DNA of 64,000 nt from Corallococcus coralloides DSM 2259 (GTDB lineage: Bacteria > Myxococcota > Myxococcia > Myxococcales > Myxococcaceae): positions 8,592,328-8,656,327 of the forward strand of contig NC_017030.1 of assembly GCF_000255295.1 (NCBI RefSeq), given 5' to 3'. Positions within the stretch are counted from its first letter, which is position 1. Every line of letters starts with the position of its first letter. Below, piece by piece: positions 16,970-26,363 of this stretch. The translations under genes and the position numbers were made by a program. A model generated the notes under the pieces. That model saw only the letters and a list, made by a program, of their open reading frames with translations. It was not told where the DNA came from and made no database searches.

Positions 16970-18163
16970 GTGAACACATCAAGACTGAAGCCGTGCGCCT
17001 TCCTGGCCGTCTCTCTGTGGCTGGCATGTACGGGCCAGCTCGGCCAGGACGTTCCCGCGGAAGGCCCTCCGGATTCGGGCGTACGTCCCCTGGAGGACGC
17101 TGGGACTGGTGACGCGGGTGTCCCCGATGCTGGCAGTCCCGATGCGGGGACGGTCCCCATCACGAGCGCCCGGGTCTTCTTCTCCGGCCACAGCCTGCTC
17201 GACAACCCGATGCCCGATCACTTCGACGACATCGCCAGGAGTCGAGGCAAGGACTTCAACTGGAACCAGCAGATCGTGATTGGTTCACCCCTCCGCGCGC
17301 GGACCTGGGGCAGTGGCAACTGGCAGGGCTACCGCTCCGGCAAGAACCGCGTGGGCGACAGCATGAACGTCATCCAGGAGCTGCTGTCCCCCCAGACGCT
17401 GGGCCCGGGGGAGAAGTACGACACCCTCCTCGTCACCGAGCGGCATGACATCCTGGGCCCCGTCCAATGGGAGGACACCATCGGTCAGCTGCGGCACTTC
17501 CATGACCGGATGGTCGCTGGGAATCCCCAATCCGTCACATACTTCTACCATACATGGCTGGACATCAATAAGTCCGACCCGTCCCAGTGGATTGAGTATG
17601 AGACGAACGCCCGGGTTGCCTGGGAATGTGTTTCATCCAAGGTGAACCTCACGTTGCAGGCCGAAGGCCGGCCGGCCCGCGTGGTGTCGCTCCCAGGGAG
17701 CGCGGCGCTGGTCCATCTGGTGGAGCAGGTCATCGCGAACGAGGTGCCCGGCATCAGCGGCTCGACCTCGCAGAAGCTCAACGTGCTCTTCAGCGACAAC
17801 GTCCACTTGACGTCCCTGGGGTCGTATTACATGGCCTCGGTCCACCATGCGGCCGTGTTCCGGCAGTCGCCCGAAGGCGCCCAGGTGCCCTCTGGCCAGA
17901 ACGCGGCGACCGTGCAGGCCCTCCAGCGCATCGCGTGGGACTTCGTGAGCGCCTATTACGCGCAGCCTGGCGCGGGGGAGCGGACGATGGAGGACTGCCG
18001 CACGCGAGTCCCCAGGGACGTCTGCCCTGGCTTCTGGACGATGCTGGGGCGCCCCGAGAACATCGAGGGCTGCCAGCGCTTCTTCGGCAACGCGACCGCG
18101 AGCCAGGATGGAAACCCCTTCGTCTGGCCGGATCCGTACTGGCAGCCTCTGCCCGCTCCGTAG
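16970..18163 (+). CDS. SGNH/GDSL-like hydrolase lipoprotein
   Basis: A 397-residue lipoprotein. GTG 16970 gives a clean signal peptide (LAVSLWLACTG); ATG 16958 in frame is an alternative. An Asp-Ala-Gly linker (DAGTGDAGVPDAGSPDAG), common in myxobacterial outer-surface lipoproteins, is followed by FFSGHSLLDN (GxSL block I with the candidate nucleophile Ser). Near the end, DNVHLTSLGSYYM matches the Asp-x2-His block V of SGNH hydrolases. The substrate could be an ester on a polysaccharide or lipid. The catalytic assignment is motif-based; the family is otherwise divergent. Confidence 0.8.
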   Translation: MNTSRLKPCAFLAVSLWLACTGQLGQDVPAEGPPDSGVRPLEDAGTGDAGVPDAGSPDAGTVPITSARVFFSGHSLLDNPMPDHFDDIARSRGKDFNWNQQIVIGSPLRARTWGSGNWQGYRSGKNRVGDSMNVIQELLSPQTLGPGEKYDTLLVTERHDILGPVQWEDTIGQLRHFHDRMVAGNPQSVTYFYHTWLDINKSDPSQWIEYETNARVAWECVSSKVNLTLQAEGRPARVVSLPGSAALVHLVEQVIANEVPGISGSTSQKLNVLFSDNVHLTSLGSYYMASVHHAAVFRQSPEGAQVPSGQNAATVQALQRIAWDFVSAYYAQPGAGERTMEDCRTRVPRDVCPGFWTMLGRPENIEGCQRFFGNATASQDGNPFVWPDPYWQPLPAP

Positions 18164-18256
18164 TCAACGCAAACGGGCTGGGGGGGCGAATGGACGGCTC
18201 TCATTTCCCCTCCCATGCGCCCCATGTTAGGAGCCTCCCAATTCCGGGAGGAATTC

Positions 18257-19129
18257 ATGCGTTCATCTCAGGCATTGGGGCCGCCCCTGTGCTGGGTCTT
18301 TCTCGTCATCCTGCCGTCCGTCGGGCTGGCGGCTCCAAGCAGCGAGGTGAAGCGCCATCTGGAGGCCATCGCCAGCCTCTATGAGGAACTTGAGTTTGAA
18401 AGTGCCCTCGGCCAGCTCGCCACGGCCCGGCGGCTGGCGAGCGGACCGGACGACGAGGTCGAGCTTTCCATCTGGGAAGGCCTGCTCATGGCGGAGTTGA
18501 GCCGGACGGAGGAGGCCTCCGCGGCCTTCATGGCCGCCCTGTTCCTGCGGCCGGACGCACAGCTCCCCGTGAAGGTGTCGCCCAAGGTGTCGAGCCAGTT
18601 CGAGTCGCTGCGGAAGGCCGTGAAAAGCACACAACAGACGCGCCGTGGCGCCCCCAAGCCCTCGCCCGCGCCCCGCCAGGCGACGGATGCACCGCGTGAA
18701 GGGCCTCCGCCGTCCCCACCGCCCCGAATCGCGTCCCCGTCCAGCGTCGGGACGGCGTCGGCGCCCATCACTCCACCGCTCCAGGTCACGCAGGAGACGC
18801 GGACGAGTTCCTTGCGCTCCAAGGCCTATATCCCCGCGATCGCCGGCGGCGCGCTCACCGTCGCGGGTGGGATTTCCTGGGCGCTGTCGCGTGGGGAGCT
18901 GTCAAAGCTTCGCAACGCGGACCCGTCCCTCGCGAGCTTCGCGGACATTGACCGGGCCGCGTCGCGCGGGCGAACACTGCAAACCGTGGGCGTGGGCCTG
19001 CTGGGCGCAGGTGTCTTGGGGCTGGGATTGGCCACGGGCATGTATCTGGTCGGTGCTCCGGAGAAGAGCCTCGCGATGCAGCTGGGGACGGATGGACGGT
19101 CAGCGCTTGTGTATGGGAGGTGGCCATGA
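18257..19129 (+). CDS. Exported TPR-like protein with C-terminal membrane segments
   Basis: A 290-residue protein; ATG 18257 follows GGAGGAATTC, deciding the start. It has a signal peptide (LVILPSVGLAAP) and a helical repeat region (VKRHLEAIASLYEELEFESALGQLATARRLA ... EASAAFMAALFLRPDAQLP) typical of a short TPR-type fold seen in myxobacterial periplasmic proteins. A Pro/Ala-rich linker (150-190) leads to two hydrophobic segments (IPAIAGGALTVAGGISWAL and TVGVGLLGAGVLGLGLATGMYLV). The stop overlaps the next start by 4 bp (ATGA at 19126), so it is translationally coupled to the MopE-like gene. Confidence 0.82.
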   Translation: MRSSQALGPPLCWVFLVILPSVGLAAPSSEVKRHLEAIASLYEELEFESALGQLATARRLASGPDDEVELSIWEGLLMAELSRTEEASAAFMAALFLRPDAQLPVKVSPKVSSQFESLRKAVKSTQQTRRGAPKPSPAPRQATDAPREGPPPSPPPRIASPSSVGTASAPITPPLQVTQETRTSSLRSKAYIPAIAGGALTVAGGISWALSRGELSKLRNADPSLASFADIDRAASRGRTLQTVGVGLLGAGVLGLGLATGMYLVGAPEKSLAMQLGTDGRSALVYGRWP

Positions 19130-21180
19130 ACTTGCTTCCACTGCGGGCAGTGTTGGTCATGTTCGTGCTCGCGAGCGTGGCCTGTGCCGACTTCGACCAG
19201 GAAAAGGCGAAGCTGTGCAACCAGTTCCCTGAACGGTGTGGCGATGCCGATGGGAGCATGGGCGATTGGACGGGCGGAGCGCTGAACGTCACCATCGACT
19301 ACAGCGGCTTCACGCGCGGATGCGTCACGGTGACCGCCACGGACTCGGGCAACGTGAAGAACACGAGCAGCCTCTCCGTGGCGATCCCCGCCAAGACGCC
19401 GGGCACCGTGTCGGTGGCGGTGTTCGGGAAGAAGTCCTGGGGCCGCGCGCTGAGCGTGACGACGCAGCTGCGTGAATCCGACTGTTCGGGCACCTTGGTG
19501 GGCGACCCGCAGGAGATGAAGGCGCAGGTTCCCGAGGAAGGCACGCGGGACGTGCCCTTCACCGTGAGGGCCATCGATTTGGATGGGGACCGCTTCTTCA
19601 GCAGCGCTGACGCGGAAGGTGTCGTCAGCGGCACGGACTGCCGTGACGATGACCCCGCCGTGAACCCCAAGGCCACGGAGGTGTGCAACGGAAGGGATGA
19701 CAACTGCACCCTCGGGGAGTCGGACGCGACCGACAAGAAGACCTGGTACACGGACGCGGATGGGGACGGCTACGGAAGCCCCCAGGTGGAGGCCTGTGTC
19801 CAGCCTGCCGGGGCCGTGGATAGAGGGGGTGACTGCAACGACAACGATGCGCAGGTCCGGCCGGAACGGGCGGAGTTCCGCTGCGATGGCAAGGATGACA
19901 ACTGCAATGGCATGAGCGACGAGGACTTCAGCGTCGACAGTGATTGCAAGGATGAGCTCAAGTGCGCGGGCAAGATCGCGTGTGCCTCCACCCCGAGCCA
20001 GACGACCTGTGCGCGACTCCCGAGTGAGAATCCGGTGGTTTGGTACGTGGACGGCGACGGCGACGGTTTCAAGGGCCAGGACGTGGGGGTGGGCTGTGAG
20101 GCCCCCGTGGCTGGCGCTGTGACCCAATCCGAGGACTGCGATGAAAGTTCCGTCTACGTCCGCAATGGGCTGGCGGAGGTCTGCGACCGGCTGGACAACA
20201 ACTGCTCCGGCGCCGTGGACGAGGGGTGTGGCACCCTCGCTTGGACGACGGAAGCGGGCGTTGGAGGAACTGCGGACGTGACGGCCATCGCTCGTTACGA
20301 CGAGGGGCGGAAGGCGTGGATGGTCGGTCCGAACAAGCTCGTCCATTTCGACAGCACGACCGGCCCGAGCGGCACGGTGACGTCGTATACGCATTCCTCC
20401 TGCCTGGGTAACTGGAAGGCGGGGTGGGCATCCGCGGACGGGCGCGTCTTCGCCGTCGGGGACTCAGGGAAGATAACGACCCGACTCCCCAACTCCGATC
20501 TGAATTGTTTCACCTCCACCGTGCCCGGCTCAGCGTCCATGACGACGTTGTATGGCATCACGGGTATCGAGCAGTTCGGTGTCGGCGCCACGGTCTATGC
20601 GGTCGCGAGCAATGGCAAGATCTTCAAATGGAGAGAGCCTTACAGCCCGACCAACGAGAACCTTACTGAGTTCGGCAGTGTTCCCGACAACCTTCGTGCG
20701 GTCGCGAGCGCCGGGTCCGAGGGCTCACTGCTGGCCGTGGGCGTCGATGCAAACAACAAGGCAGTTGCCTACCGCTATGACACGGCAAGTTCCTCGTGGA
20801 TGCCGGACCTCCAGGGCGGAGCCTTCGGCGGGCTCCTCAAAGGCATCCATGTAACGGACAGCCGCTTCGCCTACGCCGCAGGCGACAATGGGCTGGTCCT
20901 CAAGAGGAGTGGAGGCGTCTGGACCTCCCTGCCTACCGTCTTCGAACCCAACGGAGTTACCAGGGCCGCCATCCGGGACGTCCTCGCCTTCAGTGAAAAG
21001 GGCATCTACGTCGCCACCAGCGAAGGGCGCATCCATTTCTACGATGGCTCTGCGTGGACCACCGCGTACTCGGGGGCAAACCCGCTGTCCTCGCTGGATG
21101 GCCCTTCACCCACTCGCATCGTGGCCGCGGGCGAGAGCGGCACTGTTGTGAACTTCAGGGCTCCCGCGCCGGTGCCCTGA
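19126..21180 (+). CDS. MopE-like lipoprotein with Asp-rich metal-binding repeats and propeller-like tail
   Basis: A 684-residue lipoprotein; ATG 19126 follows GGGAGG and overlaps the previous stop. The signal peptide ends at ASVAC. From about 165 to 370 there are repeats of the MopE type: DLDGDRFFSSADA, DCRDDDPAVNPKATEVCNGRDDNC, DADGDGYGSPQ, DCNDNDAQVRP, DGDGDGFKGQ. These Asp/Cys-rich blocks bind metal, probably calcium, and are widespread in myxobacteria. The C-terminal 310 residues form short repeated blades (KAWMVGPNKLVHF, GRVFAVGDSGKI, RFAYAAGDNGLVLKRSGGVW) resembling a beta-propeller. It is likely exposed on the cell surface. Confidence 0.87.
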   Translation: MNLLPLRAVLVMFVLASVACADFDQEKAKLCNQFPERCGDADGSMGDWTGGALNVTIDYSGFTRGCVTVTATDSGNVKNTSSLSVAIPAKTPGTVSVAVFGKKSWGRALSVTTQLRESDCSGTLVGDPQEMKAQVPEEGTRDVPFTVRAIDLDGDRFFSSADAEGVVSGTDCRDDDPAVNPKATEVCNGRDDNCTLGESDATDKKTWYTDADGDGYGSPQVEACVQPAGAVDRGGDCNDNDAQVRPERAEFRCDGKDDNCNGMSDEDFSVDSDCKDELKCAGKIACASTPSQTTCARLPSENPVVWYVDGDGDGFKGQDVGVGCEAPVAGAVTQSEDCDESSVYVRNGLAEVCDRLDNNCSGAVDEGCGTLAWTTEAGVGGTADVTAIARYDEGRKAWMVGPNKLVHFDSTTGPSGTVTSYTHSSCLGNWKAGWASADGRVFAVGDSGKITTRLPNSDLNCFTSTVPGSASMTTLYGITGIEQFGVGATVYAVASNGKIFKWREPYSPTNENLTEFGSVPDNLRAVASAGSEGSLLAVGVDANNKAVAYRYDTASSSWMPDLQGGAFGGLLKGIHVTDSRFAYAAGDNGLVLKRSGGVWTSLPTVFEPNGVTRAAIRDVLAFSEKGIYVATSEGRIHFYDGSAWTTAYSGANPLSSLDGPSPTRIVAAGESGTVVNFRAPAPVP

Positions 21181-21351
21181 CCGGCTGGAATCGCGCGTCG
21201 AGTCCATCGACGCGCCTTCCTCGTGCCGTCTCGATGAGGGAGTAGAAAGCGAGGGCTCTCATTTCGCTTGTACTTCTCCTTTGATCAGCGGTAGAGCGAC
21301 GTCCTCACGTGGGCTCGGGTTCAGTGCCTGTTCCGCCCATGAGCGTTTTGT

Positions 21352-21428
<77 letters not shown>

Positions 21429-21430
21429 CA

Positions 21431-21475
21431 GAAGGCCCAGCAATCCTAACGGGTTGCTGGGCCTTCGCTTTTTCT
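21431..21475 (+). terminator. Rho-independent terminator after tRNA-Asp
   Basis: GAAGGCCCAGCAA pairs perfectly with TTGCTGGGCCTTC (13-bp stem, 10-nt loop) and is followed by GCTTTTT. It ends tRNA transcription and, lying just inside attL, belongs to the element rather than to the ancestral tRNA locus. Confidence 0.88.
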
Positions 21476-21485
21476 CCGTCCCGTC

Positions 21486-21515
21486 ATGTGCCCCCGATGT
21501 GCCCCTCCGGCGTGG
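21486..21515. repeat. GTGCCCC repeat near attL (possible integrase arm site)
   Basis: Two copies of ATGTGCCCC in tandem followed by TCCGGCGTGG. The same pattern recurs near the right end at 34908-34938 and internally at 32272-32302. Its position about 60 bp from the att core suggests arm-type recombinase binding; descent from a shared integrase 3' end is the alternative. Confidence 0.5.
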
Positions 21516-22706
21516 CTAGCCCGGAACGGCGTGCGCTTGCGGCATGGGCCGGTCAAGCGCCTGCACGGCGCTCTCCCGCGCTTCGGGTGACAGGTGCGCG
21601 TACCGCATCGTCATGTCGATGGTGGCGTGCCCCATCAGTTCCTGGATGACCTTGAGGGGGATGCCCCGCATGGCGAGGTGGCTCCCGTAGGTGTGGCGCA
21701 GGTCGTGCCATGTGATGGCCCCCTGTTCGCGGGTGATGCCCGCCCGGCCCACGGCCCGTGTCAGCCGGTGCTCGGTCATGCTGGCGGTGAGAGGCTGTCC
21801 GTCGGGCTGGCAGAACACGTAGGGGCCGCGCAGGTGGCGGTGGCCCTTGAGCGCGTCCACGGCCGATATGGGCAGGTCCACCGTCCGTCCCCGGCCTCCC
21901 TTGGGCAGTCCCGTCACCCCCTGCCAGATGGAACGGCGCACCTGGAGCTTGCCGCGCGGCAAGTCGAGGTCGCCCCACTGGAGCCCGATCAGCTCTCCGT
22001 GGCGAAGTCCCGTCTTGAGCGCCAACAGGATCAGCGTTCGCCACTCCGGTTCCGCCGCGTCGATCAGTCGCTCGGCTTCCTCGAAAGAGAGGAAGTCGAA
22101 AGCGGGCTTCGCCGTCTTGAACAGCTTCACGCGCGGGACGTGTTGGAGCACGCCCTGTTCCTGGGCCAGTGCGAGCAACTTGTGCAGCACGGTCAGGACG
22201 TTGTTGACGGACTTGAGGCTCAGGAGCTTCCCCCCGGCTCCCTTGCGCTTGCGCAGGGCATCCTTTGAGGGGGCGTCCTTCCTGCCGGGAATGCCCGCTG
22301 GCTTCTTCCGCATCGCGGCCTTGAAGTCCTCGATCTCCGCTGGACCGATGGCATCAAGAGGCGTGTTCGCGAACGCGGGGAGCAGGTGGTCATCAAGGAT
22401 CTGCCGCTTGGTGACGACGCTGGAGTGCTTGTTGTTGTTCTCGCTGTACGTGATGAAGCGCGGGACGAACTCCCCGAAGGTGAGGATGCGGCCCGGCTCG
22501 TTCTGCTTCTCCTTCCCGAAGCTTCCAGTCAGCAGGGCGTGGCGGACCTGCCGCTCGTACTCTTCCGCGCCCCGGCGGGTGTTGATGGGCGATGCCTTGC
22601 GGACTCGCTCCGCCTTCCCGCTGGGGTGCTGGTACTTCACGTCCACCCACCACGCCTCCTGCACCTTTCCCTCCTTCGTCTTCCACTTCCGCAGCCTGAC
22701 GCTCAT
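21516..22706 (-). CDS. int: Tyrosine recombinase (phage-type integrase)
   Basis: A 396-residue integrase that should insert and excise the element at the tRNA-Asp 3' end. The N-terminus (about 1-70) is an arm-binding type domain. A SAM-like core-binding domain follows (72-195), and the catalytic domain carries Arg235 (TGLRHGEL), His334 and Arg337 (HDLRHTYG), His360 (LMGHATI) and Tyr369 (RYAHL), so all active-site residues are present. It starts at ATG 22706, overlapping by one base the stop of the HTH gene upstream (TGATG), so the two are translationally coupled. The gene points towards the tRNA, the usual arrangement for tRNA-targeting elements. Confidence 0.96.
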   Translation of the reverse strand: MSVRLRKWKTKEGKVQEAWWVDVKYQHPSGKAERVRKASPINTRRGAEEYERQVRHALLTGSFGKEKQNEPGRILTFGEFVPRFITYSENNNKHSSVVTKRQILDDHLLPAFANTPLDAIGPAEIEDFKAAMRKKPAGIPGRKDAPSKDALRKRKGAGGKLLSLKSVNNVLTVLHKLLALAQEQGVLQHVPRVKLFKTAKPAFDFLSFEEAERLIDAAEPEWRTLILLALKTGLRHGELIGLQWGDLDLPRGKLQVRRSIWQGVTGLPKGGRGRTVDLPISAVDALKGHRHLRGPYVFCQPDGQPLTASMTEHRLTRAVGRAGITREQGAITWHDLRHTYGSHLAMRGIPLKVIQELMGHATIDMTMRYAHLSPEARESAVQALDRPMPQAHAVPG

Positions 22707-22954
22707 CAGTTCTCTCCGAGCGCAGGACCGCTGTTACCCGGCCGCCATGCTAACAACGCGTCGCGACGGATGCGGATGGATCTGCGGAGGTGGAGAACTC
22801 CAGGCACCTGCCCCAGTCGGATCGACTCGTAGAGCGTCTTCCGGTTCACGCGCAGGAGCGCGGCGGCCTCGTCCACGGTGAGGAAGTCGAAAGCCGCGTG
22901 GGTGGGCGCGTCCGCTGGTAGCTTGGGCCCGTTCTGGCAAGCGCGACGGCTCAT
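22706..22954 (-). CDS. Excisionase-like HTH protein
   Basis: An 82-residue protein. FLTVDEAAALLRVNRKTLYESIRLGQVPGVLHLRRSIRIRRDALLAW is the winged-helix MerR/Xis fold (HTH_17, excisionase family). It should bind near the att sites and steer the integrase towards excision, or regulate the operon. It sits between the primase-polymerase gene (4-bp overlap at 22951-22954) and the integrase gene (1-bp overlap), so all three are one operon. Confidence 0.9.
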   Translation of the reverse strand: MSRRACQNGPKLPADAPTHAAFDFLTVDEAAALLRVNRKTLYESIRLGQVPGVLHLRRSIRIRRDALLAWRPGNSGPALGEN

Positions 22955-25722
22955 GACGTCACATTCCCCATTTGCGACGGGAGCGAATGGATCCGCTGGG
23001 CGTTCTCCACCCCTGCCTTCTCGTCATCCAGCACCAAGCAATAGGCACGTACACGCTTGCCCGCGACGGAGACCTTGCGCGTCAAGTGGCCCTCTTCCTT
23101 GAACACCAATCCCTTCGCGGCAAGCTCCGTCATCACCTGTCGGGTGTCGAAGCGTCCTTCCCTCGCGATGTCGTGCATCGTCGTCTGGAAGATGGCGACG
23201 ACACGCCTCCCGCTGGAGTCCCTGTCGTCCATCAGCATCCCGGGGCGCTTGATGGGGACGAGGCTTTCAAAGCCAGCCCAGTTCGCGGCGACGTAGCTCA
23301 TGATGAAGTCATAGGCCGCATCGGCTGTCGTCCTCGTCTCGCGGGACTCCTTCAACACCGCCGCGCAGAAGGCGTGCCCCGCTTCGAGCGCGGCTGCCTG
23401 GGCGTGGGCATCGGCCTCGCCGCAGATGTGGATGCGCGCGAGTATGTCGGCCAACACGAGGAGCGCGGCGTAGCGTGCTTGCTCCGTTGTCTCCGTCACC
23501 ATCTGGGCGGCAAGCTTGCGGTGCAGTTCGCGGAGTTCGTCGAGTCGTTCCGCGCCCGTGTAGTGCTCCATGAGCGCGCGGATGAAGGCGGGCCCCGCGT
23601 GGCCGTGGTGCTTCTCCAAACCTTGATGCGTCAGCGTGGCGAGGCCCGCGTCCCCCAACGGTTGGGCGCACACCTCCAGCGTCCGGTTCTTCGCCCCTGC
23701 CGCGCCTCCAATCTGCAACAGCGGCTTCTCCCCTGAGATGAAAGCCAGCGAGCGCCAGGTCTTCCGCGCGCGCAGCTCTCCGGTCTGCGTCGCCCGCGCG
23801 CCGCTCGTCTCCGTCCCCACGATGTAGGCCATGAGGTTCGTCATTCCCTCGCGCGTGACTTGGGTGTCGTCAATCCAGGTGGGCAGGTCGCGGTGACGGG
23901 ACAGCTCTCCCTGCAACGCGGCTGACGAGACGTCCCCACTGACCTTGAGGCCAGAAGGACGCCCCCACACCGACGTGGTGGTGGCCTGCACGGCGGACTT
24001 CCCCGTTCCAGAGGCGCCCCAGATGGACAGGCACATGCTGCGCAGGCCCAAGAGCCGCAACAGGGGGGCCGCGAAGCCAGCAGCCCACGCCATTTCAGCG
24101 AACGGGCTCCTGTCACGAACGGCCAGCATCAAGCGCAGGTGTTCATCCGCCGAGCCCCGCGGCTCAAGCGCATCGAGGAAGGCGGCTTCTCCGGGCATGA
24201 TGACGCGGCCGGGCTCACCAATCACCTGCCGTCCCACGACGAAGCTCGTCATGTCGTGGGACCAGCCGCTCTGGGTGAAGATACGCACCCGGGGCAAGCT
24301 CGCGTGACAGTGCTGCTCCTGGGCTTGAAGGAAGTCCTGAACCTTCTTGCTGTTGCTGCTGGTGAGGGGGGCGCCGCGACCGGCCAGCTCCAGGATTTCG
24401 TTTCCCGAGACCTTGGCGCGCGGCATCGTCTCCACTCGCTCGCGGTGCCCGTACATCCACCGTGCCGTCACGTAGCAGGTGCCGTGCTCGTCCTCCCCTG
24501 TCTCGGTGATGTTGATGGGGGCGGCGGCGATGGTGGAAAGGTTGCCCTTGTCGGTGAACTTGAAGATGCCGAGCGACTGGCCATCGTAGATGGCGTAGCC
24601 CGGAGCTGCCATCCAGCCATCAGCGCCAGAGGGCGCATCGAGGGTGGGAGGAGCCCCGGTTGACGGGCGGGAATCGGCCGTGCCTCTCAGTGCGGCGGTG
24701 ATCAGCACGGACTCGGCCAGCGCGGCGCCGTAATCCTCATTGATTCGTCGGAGGCGCTCCGCAACATGCGCGGTGTCGTGCTTCGCGCAGTTCATCGCTG
24801 TCACGGACGGAGCCAAGAGCCGCAACAGGGTTGCGTCTGATACCTCGGGGGCCTTGAAGCGCAGGTACGAGAGGAAGGCCCAGAGGTTCCCTTCATGATG
24901 CCCAGCGGGGAACAAGGGCTGGCCCTGTTTCATGCGCTTCACCGCCGCCGCATGCTCCGGGGCGCTTGTCGCGTGCCACCGCATCCAGAGCTGGGCTTCG
25001 GTAAGCCCGTCCTGGGTTGGCGGCTGCCACATGCTCACCGCGGCTTCCCCTTTCGCAAACGTGGGCCGCGTGCGCTTCGCCTGGGTTGCATCGCGAACCC
25101 ACTGTGGCGCTTCAGCGGACGGAACCTCGGCGGGGGACGCTCCCTCAAGCCATGCGTAGCGCTCTCCCGTGCGGTGGAGGCTCGGGGGGGCGATGACGTA
25201 GCCACCATTGCCCCGGGTGTCGATGCCGGGTGCGAGGCTGCCAGCCTTCGACACCATGCCCGCGTGGCGGAAGTAGACGTGACAGCCGCCGCCACTGGTG
25301 CGGGCCGTGACGGTATCGGGCAGTTCGCCTCGCGTTTCCTCCAACTGCACGAGGGTCGCCACTCCGTCGGCCTTCGCGTCCGCGTCCACAACATCCACGC
25401 CGGAGAGGGCACCCGTGGCGATGGCGACGTTCGCGAACGGCCACTGCTGCCACCACTCGCGGATTTGGGCCTCGTCCGTCGTGGCGTCCTTCACTCCGTT
25501 GCGTGTGCGTGGGTGTTTACCCGCTTGGCTGCATTCCGCTCCCTTGGGGCAAGCGCAGATGAGGACGCCGGAGGGCGAGCGAACGGGCTCGAAACAGGGG
25601 AAGACATGCCAGCCGCGCCCCGCGTACTCCAGAGCGGCGGCTTCCAGTGAGGGAGTCGAGTTCGGATCAGAGGCTTCCAAGGGACATCCGAGGGCAAAAG
25701 AAGGGAATCGCGGCGAGCCCAA
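22951..25722 (-). CDS. Primase-polymerase / DUF927-helicase replication protein
   Basis: A 923-residue replication protein of the element. Residues about 27-215 form a bifunctional primase-polymerase domain: ALEYAGRGWHVFPCF at the start, a Cys cluster (CACPKGAEC), GVDVVDADA with the metal-binding Asp113 and Asp115, and the ARTSGGGCHVYFRH block. The C-terminal half is a DUF927-type helicase: SIWGASGTGKSA (Walker A, Lys575), LPTWIDDTQ (Walker B-like), then SLAFISGEKPLL. The start is a TTG at 25722 with a weak ribosome site, so the exact N-terminus is uncertain. It should unwind and prime DNA at the iteron-rich region immediately upstream, allowing the excised circle to replicate. Confidence 0.9.
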   Translation of the reverse strand: MGSPRFPSFALGCPLEASDPNSTPSLEAAALEYAGRGWHVFPCFEPVRSPSGVLICACPKGAECSQAGKHPRTRNGVKDATTDEAQIREWWQQWPFANVAIATGALSGVDVVDADAKADGVATLVQLEETRGELPDTVTARTSGGGCHVYFRHAGMVSKAGSLAPGIDTRGNGGYVIAPPSLHRTGERYAWLEGASPAEVPSAEAPQWVRDATQAKRTRPTFAKGEAAVSMWQPPTQDGLTEAQLWMRWHATSAPEHAAAVKRMKQGQPLFPAGHHEGNLWAFLSYLRFKAPEVSDATLLRLLAPSVTAMNCAKHDTAHVAERLRRINEDYGAALAESVLITAALRGTADSRPSTGAPPTLDAPSGADGWMAAPGYAIYDGQSLGIFKFTDKGNLSTIAAAPINITETGEDEHGTCYVTARWMYGHRERVETMPRAKVSGNEILELAGRGAPLTSSNSKKVQDFLQAQEQHCHASLPRVRIFTQSGWSHDMTSFVVGRQVIGEPGRVIMPGEAAFLDALEPRGSADEHLRLMLAVRDRSPFAEMAWAAGFAAPLLRLLGLRSMCLSIWGASGTGKSAVQATTTSVWGRPSGLKVSGDVSSAALQGELSRHRDLPTWIDDTQVTREGMTNLMAYIVGTETSGARATQTGELRARKTWRSLAFISGEKPLLQIGGAAGAKNRTLEVCAQPLGDAGLATLTHQGLEKHHGHAGPAFIRALMEHYTGAERLDELRELHRKLAAQMVTETTEQARYAALLVLADILARIHICGEADAHAQAAALEAGHAFCAAVLKESRETRTTADAAYDFIMSYVAANWAGFESLVPIKRPGMLMDDRDSSGRRVVAIFQTTMHDIAREGRFDTRQVMTELAAKGLVFKEEGHLTRKVSVAGKRVRAYCLVLDDEKAGVENAQRIHSLPSQMGNVTS

Positions 25723-26114
25723 GGGCTGCTGCGCTGGCCATCCGGTGCGAGACCGGGGCGGATTGAGTGGCGGGGCGGAAAGCGGGGCAGGCTTAAGTGG
25801 CGAGAATCACTAGGGAATCTGGCGACCTGCCCCGCTGCCCCGCTGGTTCACCGAAACACACGCAGTGGCGTATAGGGAGAATGAGAGGAGTTGAATGTCT
25901 TCAATTCCCCCTCTGGGGTATGTCCTCCTCTTTCTCTCTCTCTTCTTTGAAACAAGCGGGGCAGGCGGGGCAGTGAGCCAAAGGGGCTCGCCAAGCCGTT
26001 GATTTCTTGGGCATTTCTCGCGTTCGACGGTGCCCCGCTTTGTGCCCCGGTGTGCCGAGAGGCGGGGCAGTGAGCTAACAGCCGGAGTGCTGTCCTGGAT
26101 GCGCTGGGGGGCGC
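25723..26114. other. Candidate replication origin with GCGGGGCAG iterons (392 bp)
   Basis: No gene is seen. The 9-mer GCGGGGCAG or its complement occurs at 25782-25790, 25827-25835, 25835-25843, 25956-25964, 25965-25973, 26031-26038 (8 of 9) and 26062-26070, in both orientations. Two copies share the longer form GCGGGGCAGTGAGC. An AT-rich, Tyr-codon-like tract (25880-25950, with TTTCTCTCTC) lies between them. Iterons beside a melting tract directly upstream of a replication initiator are the usual form of a plasmid-type origin. Confidence 0.55.
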
Positions 26115-26363
26115 TCACGGCTCGCCCTCGCGATTCGCGTCGGTGAGGCTGTACGCCCGAGGCACCGCGCCGCGCGCTCCGGGCGTGTACCTCGCGGCCT
26201 CGCGAATGATGCCAGCCAGCACGAGGGCGGCGAGGCAACGGCGGAGGACCTGCTCTCCGGCGCCAAGAGCGGCGCACAGCTCCTTCACGGTCAGCCCCTG
26301 CGGAGTGGCCTTGGTGAGTGCTTCGATGATGAGGGGTCGGTACTGCTCAACAAGCTCCAGCAT
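26115..26363 (-). CDS. Small winged-helix-like protein
   Basis: An 82-residue protein; ATG 26363 follows GGGAG. MLELVEQYRPLIIEALTKATPQGLTVKELCAALGAGEQVLRRCLAALVLAGIIREA reads as a helix followed by a winged helix-turn-helix (TVKELCAALGAGEQVLRRCLAALV), so it is probably a DNA-binding regulator or accessory replication factor. It lies upstream of the iteron region in the same direction as the replication gene. Its first 58 bp, including the ribosome site, are duplicated 125 bp upstream. Confidence 0.65.
   Translation of the reverse strand: MLELVEQYRPLIIEALTKATPQGLTVKELCAALGAGEQVLRRCLAALVLAGIIREAARYTPGARGAVPRAYSLTDANREGEP

Noticed and set aside
25810..26277. 155-codon minus-strand frame
   Set aside because: It overlaps the iteron region and the winged-helix ORF in another frame, with Arg/Pro-rich low-complexity sequence.
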